Shown in pieces: positions 58,896-64,000 of a DNA stretch of 64,000 nt. Position 1 is the stretch's first letter. Every line of letters starts with the position of its first letter. The translations under genes were made by a program, and so were the position numbers. This DNA is from Dallia pectoralis (lineage: Eukaryota; Chordata; Actinopteri; Esociformes; Umbridae), in contig CM055739.1 in assembly GCA_029465975.1 (NCBI GenBank), forward strand, positions 6,924,012 through 6,988,011. Direction: 5' to 3'. The notes beneath the pieces are model-generated. The model searched no databases, was not told the origin of the DNA, and was given only the letters and a program-made list of their open reading frames with translations.

Positions 58896-59937
58896 GTGCA
58901 GGCAGCGCGCGTGCTCTCTGCATGCATTTTTTTCACAGATGCAGATAAACTGAGAGCGGCGCGGCCGTGTGAACATTTTCTTCCCCAGTTTTCATGGGAA
59001 GTAGCAAGTCTTCTCGAGTCAAAAGGCGCAAGTCCAAGTGAAGTCACGAGTCATTGATGTTCAAGTCCAAGTCGAGTTGCAAGTCTTTGTACATTTTGTC
59101 GAGTCGAGTCTGAAGTCATCAAATTCATGACTCGAGTCTGACTCGAGTCCAAGTCACATGACTCACATCCCTCAAGCCTGTCCTATAGTTCTTGTATTTT
59201 TTCCCTTTATTTATACAGAGAAGTTTGCTGAGAACTAGGGCTCTGTGATAAAACATAGAAAACACTTCCAATTCGTACCTAACTAAAAATAGTCTCTCGC
59301 CAGTAACATTTTTGACTATGGATCCAATACAATGTTGGGGGAATTATCTGCAAGACCCTCTTGTACAAGTATCAACCAATGTCTGTCTGTCTCGTCTAGA
59401 GGTCAATGAGTCCCAGACAAATGAGGTATAGAAGAGACCAGAGGTTTTATTGCACAAACCACAGCTGAGGTCCAAAAAGCACTTCTATGCTACCTTTCCA
59501 TGAGAGAAACATTTTTGGACAAATGCTAATTGTATTTTTGTTCTTTTAATCTGGAGAAAATACACTTTTATTCTTTTTGATTCACATTCCGTTTGGCTGT
59601 GGTTCTACAAGACGACGTACAAATACAACAACATACAAACATACTGTAATGCATTACACACTCAACTTATGCCATGTATTCCGGGTTATTTTGATCTGTT
59701 GGTTAATAGGTTTGCGGAGCACGGTGTTATGTTCAGTTAATTCCACAGATGTAGTTAATAATGAATGAACCCAGCCAGATGTACACGGACTGTATAATGA
59801 CAACGGAACAGGAAGCAGATGTCGGCTCACCCCACTCTTATAGATCCATCTGCTGCCACTATATAACTAGAACTCATCAAGTCTGCAGCACCTGAATGCA
59901 TTGAGAACGCTCATTCATACCATGTAGTCCAAAAGCA

Positions 59938-60027
59938 AAACACACACACAGACACACACACACACAGACACACACACACACACACATACACACACATACA
60001 GGCACACGCACACACACACACACACAG
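59938..60027. repeat. CA microsatellite
   Basis: About 90 bp of CACACA with AGACAC and TACACA interruptions. Confidence 0.95.
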
Positions 60028-60551
60028 AGAGTGGTTGCAAGTGACCTGGAGATCATCACCTGTTGTGTTTGCTCTTCAAACTGGGCTGCCTGTTGTGCTT
60101 TGAAATAAGCAATCATTAAACTGGGCAGAGCGAAAGAGAAAACAGACAAAAGCTTCTTGAGTCTTTTTCTTAGTGCGATTTTAATCTCCACCTGGTTCTC
60201 GAATCCAGCGAGTAAAAATTGGAGAGGGACGGACAAAGACAGTGTTCTCGTCCGCGTTCAAACATTTGGCTTTGACACTCGACAGCCATGTATAAGTCAG
60301 AGTCAGTCAGAGACAAGCTAGCTGATGTGTTTGTCAGAGATAGAAACGTATTGGACTTATAGTCACCAGGCCTCAGATCTCTATTCCCAGACACTGGCAG
60401 GAATCACCGACTGGGGCGAAGGCTTCAACTCCTAGCTTCCATAACTGAGGAGACAATCCAGACAGGGTCCAGAGGCTACAGGACAGATGGATGACAGAAA
60501 GAGGTGGATGAAAGAGAAGAGGAAAAGAATCCTGTGGATCCGTGATCGTGA

Positions 60552-61240
60552 GTGTATCCAGGTGGTCCTGGCTGTGAGGTGGAGGAGAGATGGAGGAGAT
60601 GGAGGAGAAGGAGGAGATGGAGAGATGGAGGGGAAGGAGGAGATGGAGAGATGGAGGGGAAGGAGGAGATGGAGAGATGGAGGAGATGGAGAGATGGAGG
60701 GGAAGGAGGAGATGGAGAGATGGAGGAGATGGAGAGATGGAGAGATGGAGAGATGGAGGAGAGAGAAGTGTATCCAGGTGGTCCTGGCTGTGAGGTGGAG
60801 GAGAGATGGAGGAGATGGAGGAGAAGGAGGAGATGGAGAGATGGAGGGGAAGGAGGAGATGGAGAGATGGAGGAGAAGGAGGAGATGGAGAGATGGAGGA
60901 GATGGAGAGATGGAGGGGAAGGAGGAGATGGAGAGATGGAGGAGATGGAGAGATGGTGGAGATGGAGAGATGGAGAGATGGAGAGATGGAGGAGAGAGAA
61001 GTGTATCCAGGTAGTCATGGCTGTGAGGTGGAGGAGAGAGAGAAGAATCTCCAGGTGGTCCTGGCGGTGAGGTGGAGGAGAGATGGAGGAGATGGAGGAG
61101 AAGGAGGAGATGGAGAAATGGAGGAGAAGGAGGAGATGGAGAGATGGAGGAGATGGAGAGATGGTGGAGATGGAGGAGAGAGAAGTGTATCCAGGTAGTC
61201 ATGGCTGTGAGGTGGAGGAGAGATGGAGGAGATGTAGTGG
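60552..61240 (+). repeat. GGAGAT-rich array with long-range periodicity
   Basis: Purine-rich plus strand built from GGAGAT, GGAGAGAT and GGAGAAGGA, punctuated by GTGTATCCAGGTGGTCC or a variant near 60552, 60769, 61001, 61050 and 61185. The block 60552-60768 recurs almost unchanged from 60769, a 217-bp higher-order unit. The long low-complexity frames on both strands are artefacts. Confidence 0.93.
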
Positions 61241-61382
61241 GATGGCAGGTCCTGGCAGGGTAACGTTTTGGCTGTCGTGTGCTCTTTTTTCCCTCTCTAT
61301 CTCTCTTCCTCCCTCTTTCTAACAAAACACTTCATCTCTCACTCGCTCCTCAGTCTACAGTCATATATTCACTCTGAGAAGG

Positions 61383-62254
61383 AGCTGAGCAGAGGGGCCG
61401 AGGAGAGGGGCCGAGGAGAGGGGCTGAGGAGAGGAGCTGAGGAGAGGGGCTGAGGAGAGGGGCTGACAAGTGGAGCTGAGGAGTGGAGCTGAGGAGAGGA
61501 GCTGAGGAGAGGAGCTGAGGAGAGGAGCTGAGGAGAGGAGACGAGGAGAGGAGCTGAGGAGAGGAGCTGAGGAGAGGGGCTGAGGAGAGGGGCTGACAAG
61601 TGGAGCTGAGGAGTGGAGCTGAGGAGAGGAGCTGAGGAGAGGAGCTGAGGAGAGGAGCTGAGGAGAGGAGACGAGGAGAGGAGCTGAGGAGAGGAGCTGA
61701 GGAGAGGGGCTGAGGAGAGGGGCTGACAAGTGGAGCTGAGGAGTGGAGCTGAGGAGAGGAGCTGAGGAGAGGAGCTGAGGAGAGGAGCTGAGGAGAGGAG
61801 CTGAGGAGAGGAGCTGAGGAGAGGAGCTGAGGTGAGGGGCTGAGGAGAGGGGCCGAGGAGAGGAGCCGAGGAGAGGAGCTGAGGAGAGGAGCTGAAGAGA
61901 GGAGCTGAGGAGAGGGGCTGAGGAGAGGAGCTGAGGAGAGGGGCTGAGGAGAGGGGCTGACAAGTGGAGCTGAGGAGTGGAGCTGAGGAGAGGAGCTGAG
62001 GAGAGGAGCTGATGAGAGGAGCTGAGGAGAGGAGACGAGGAGAGGAGCTGAGGTGAGGGGCTGAGGAGAGGGGCCGAGGAGAGGAGCCGAGGAGAGGAGC
62101 TGAGGAGAGGAGCTGAAGAGAGGAGCTGAGGAGAGGGGCTGAGGAGAGGAGCTGAGGAGAGGGGCTGAGGAGAGGGGCCGAGGAGAGGAGCCGAGGAGAG
62201 GAGCTGAGGAGAGGAGCTGAGGAGAGGAGCTGAGGAGAGGAGCTGAGGAGAGCC
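61383..62254 (+). repeat. 13-bp minisatellite with 130-bp higher-order period
   Basis: About 67 units close to CTGAGGAGAGGAG. The marker CTGACAAGTGG occurs at 61463, 61593 and 61723 (spacing exactly 130 bp, ten units) and at 61957 (234 bp later, eighteen units). The 308-codon minus frame of Leu/Ser/Pro/Gln is a repeat artefact. Confidence 0.96.
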
Positions 62255-62514
62255 CAACTCCCCAGGGGGTGTGAGGTTATTAGTCAAAGCTTTCGTTAAA
62301 AAAAAGTATTGCTGTGGATATGACCAAAGACCTTATTGGTAAATACAAATCTGGATATGTAGACATTTGTCCATTTTGAAAAAAAACAGCAACTAATAGC
62401 CTGAAGTAGGGAACACAATGAAACAAAGACACAAATTACACATTTACAAAAATCACTGCGCTAAACTTTAAGCAAAATAAAAATTACAAAATCTGAAATA
62501 TATCTGAAGCAATG

Positions 62515-63383
62515 ACATTCAGGTATAATTCAGGTTTCATTCAGGAATCATTCAGGTATCATTCAGAAATCATTCAGGTATTGTGCGTTAGCATTTCAGG
62601 TATCATTCAGGTATCATTCAGGTATCATTCAGGTATCATCCAGGTATCATTCAGGTATTGTGCGTTAGCATTTCAGGTATCATTCAGGTATCATTCAGGT
62701 ATTATTCAGGAATCATTCAGGTATCATGCAGGTATCATTCAGGTATCATTCAGGTATTGTGCATTAGCATTTCAGGTATCATTCAGGTATCATTCAGGAA
62801 TCATTCAGGTATCATTCAGGAATCATTCAGGTATCATTCAGGTATTGTGCATTAGCATTTCAGGTATCATTCAGGTATCATTCAGGAATCATTCAGGTAT
62901 CATTCAGGAATCATTCAGGTATCATTCAGGAGTCATTCAGGTGTCATTCAGGTATCATTCAGGTATCATTCAGGTATCATTCAGGTATCATTCAGTTGTC
63001 ATTGAGGAATCATTCAGGTATCATTCTGGTACCATTCAGGTATCATTTAGGTATCATTCATGTATCATTCATGTATCATTCAGGAATCATTCAGGAATCA
63101 TTCAGGTATAATTCAGGTATCATTCAGGTATTGTGCGTTAGCATTTCAGGGATCATTCAGGTATTGTGCGTTAGCATTTCAGGTATCATTCAAGTACTGT
63201 GCGTTAGCATTTCAAGTATCATTCAGGTATTGTGCGTTAGCATTTCAGGTATCATTCAAGTACTGTGCGTTAGCATTTCAGGTATCATTCAGGTATTGTG
63301 CGTTAGCATTTCAGGTATCATTCAGGTATTCTGCGTTAGCATTTCAGGTATCATTCAGGTATTGTGCGTTAGCATTTCAGGTA
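62515..63383 (+). repeat. 11-bp minisatellite with 33-bp sub-array
   Basis: Units of CAGGTATCATT, often CAGGAATCATT, interrupted by TGCGTTAGCATTT segments. From about 63120 to 63383 these become regular, giving a 33-bp unit (three 11-mers, the middle one CGTTAGCATTT) in about eight copies. The frames FRYHSGIIQVS and similar are artefacts. Confidence 0.95.
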
Positions 63384-63416
63384 TATCGTCATACGTTGTG
63401 TTAAATAGCTCTAACA

Positions 63417-63439
63417 ACCGCTCTCTCTCTCTGATCATT

Positions 63440-63503
<64 letters not shown>

Positions 63504-63510
63504 CTCTCTC
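63417..63510. repeat. CT microsatellite
   Basis: About 90 bp of CTCTCT with two interruptions. Confidence 0.97.
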
Positions 63511-63804
63511 TGCCGCCGTCGTATTCATGCCTCAGGGCAAGGTCGGCTAGCTTAGTGTAGGTCGGACAGCCATCAAAACCACCTCTGAGCAGCACAGCCT
63601 GGGCAGATAAAGTTGAGTTGTGTGGCCGCGGTTTGAGTGGCAGCTGAAACATAAGTGGTCGGCTTAGCCCCACTGCCACTTAAAGCCAGACAGTTAGTCC
63701 ATCTGCATCAGGTTGCCGAGCAAATGTCATTCATTCAATAATGCAGATAAAAGAGAGCGATGGTAACTGTAATGTCCCCACTTATGCATTAACGTCACCT
63801 ATAT

Positions 63805-64000
63805 CAGTCGATCAAGTTTATTTTGTAAAGCCCTTCAGACAATGACGGGTTGTCACAAAGCACTTTCACAAAAGCCCAGTCTGAAACCCTGCATCAGCAG
63901 CAGGTCAGAACACAGTGGCTAGGAAAAACGAGATTAGGAAGAAACCTAGAGAGGAACCAGGCTGTGTGGGATAATAACCCATAACGCATGATAACGTTTG
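63805..64000. mobile_element. dispersed retroelement fragment (runs off the window)
   Basis: Contains GATCAAGTTTATTTTG, GTTGTCACAAAGCACTTTCA, GTGGCTAGGAAAAACGAG and GGAAGAAACCTAGAGAGG. This series is, from memory, a very common repeat in salmonid- and pike-type genomes. The first part is related, in reverse, to 16281-16390. Confidence 0.6.

Larger units (their letters stand above)
57126..59172 (-). mobile_element. hAT-type element, interrupted
   Basis: Outer parts 57126-57502 and 58439-59172 carry the characteristic dense AAGTC/GAGTC wording (for example AAGTCGAGTCCAAAGTCC on the left, GAGTCGAGTCTGAAGTCATC on the right) known from a dispersed fish hAT family. Ends are CAGAGGTGGGAC and, on the minus strand, GAGGGATGTGAGTC, a poor inverted repeat. 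A BED-finger fragment reads on the minus strand near the right end. The middle is replaced by another element. I could not find matching 8-bp duplications. Confidence 0.6.
56238..64000 (-). other. nlgn4 intron (partial, runs off the window)
   Basis: At least 7.7 kb. Starts with AG at 56239-56238. It holds a 75-bp array, a nested hAT relic, a CA run, and four tandem arrays in a row from 60.5 to 63.5 kb. I looked for the upstream neuroligin exons (glycine-rich VYIHGGSY region, splice inserts) and found none. Confidence 0.8.

Noticed and set aside
60432..62287. Long Ser/Pro/Leu or Glu/Arg frames, up to 308 codons
   Set aside because: Low-complexity translation of purine-rich arrays on either strand.
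62512..63550. Frames of 184-199 codons repeating FRYHSGIIQVS
   Set aside because: Translation of the 11-bp array.

Overview
This is eukaryotic, vertebrate-type DNA: spliced exons with GT/AG borders, long gene-poor stretches, many micro- and minisatellites, Tc1 and hAT transposon relics, a tRNA-derived SINE and a retrovirus-like LTR element. The repeat families (tRNA-Ala-like SINE; the retroelement fragment at the right edge with its 'aagaaacctagagaggaacc' signature) are ones I associate with salmonid or pike-like teleosts, so a protacanthopterygian fish is my best guess; that is inference from memory of repeat families. One assembly gap of exactly 500 N lies at 3481-3980.

The only host gene I can support is a neuroligin, best matching neuroligin 4 (nlgn4x-type), on the minus strand. 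Three coding exons are visible in gene order: 56237-56052 (186 bp), 53272-52483 (790 bp) and the terminal coding exon 47575-46681. Their splice phases fit together. Together they encode roughly the last 620 residues: most of the cholinesterase-like domain, the stalk, the single membrane helix and the cytoplasmic tail ending in the PDZ ligand STTRV. The first ~195 residues must lie beyond the right edge. The last ~7.8 kb of the window is therefore intron, and the ~46 kb left of the stop codon is 3' UTR followed by gene-poor DNA.

A young endogenous retrovirus sits at 30741-36767 on the minus strand, in the gene-poor part. It has two 705-bp LTRs that I read as identical, a 4-bp target duplication, a proline-tRNA-like primer site and one intact 536-codon gag gene with a PPSY late-domain motif and one zinc knuckle. 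It shows no protease, polymerase or envelope gene, so it looks like a gag-only, non-autonomous provirus.

Other mobile DNA: a decayed Tc1-like element (48800-50385) in one nlgn4 intron, inside which two separate minisatellites have grown from transposase sequence; a Tc1-type MITE (55546-55848); a hAT-type MITE with a perfect 8-bp target duplication (39777-39979); and a hAT relic with a BED-finger fragment that is interrupted by a second element (57126-59172).

Tandem arrays cover about an eighth of the window by my own tally. Unit lengths run from 10 to 75 bp, and several arrays show higher-order periods (140 bp, 130 bp, 33 bp). Most of the very long open frames in the window are by-products of these arrays and are not genes. 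I did not find an undescribed gene system; the strongest leads are the gag-only provirus and the transposase-born minisatellites.
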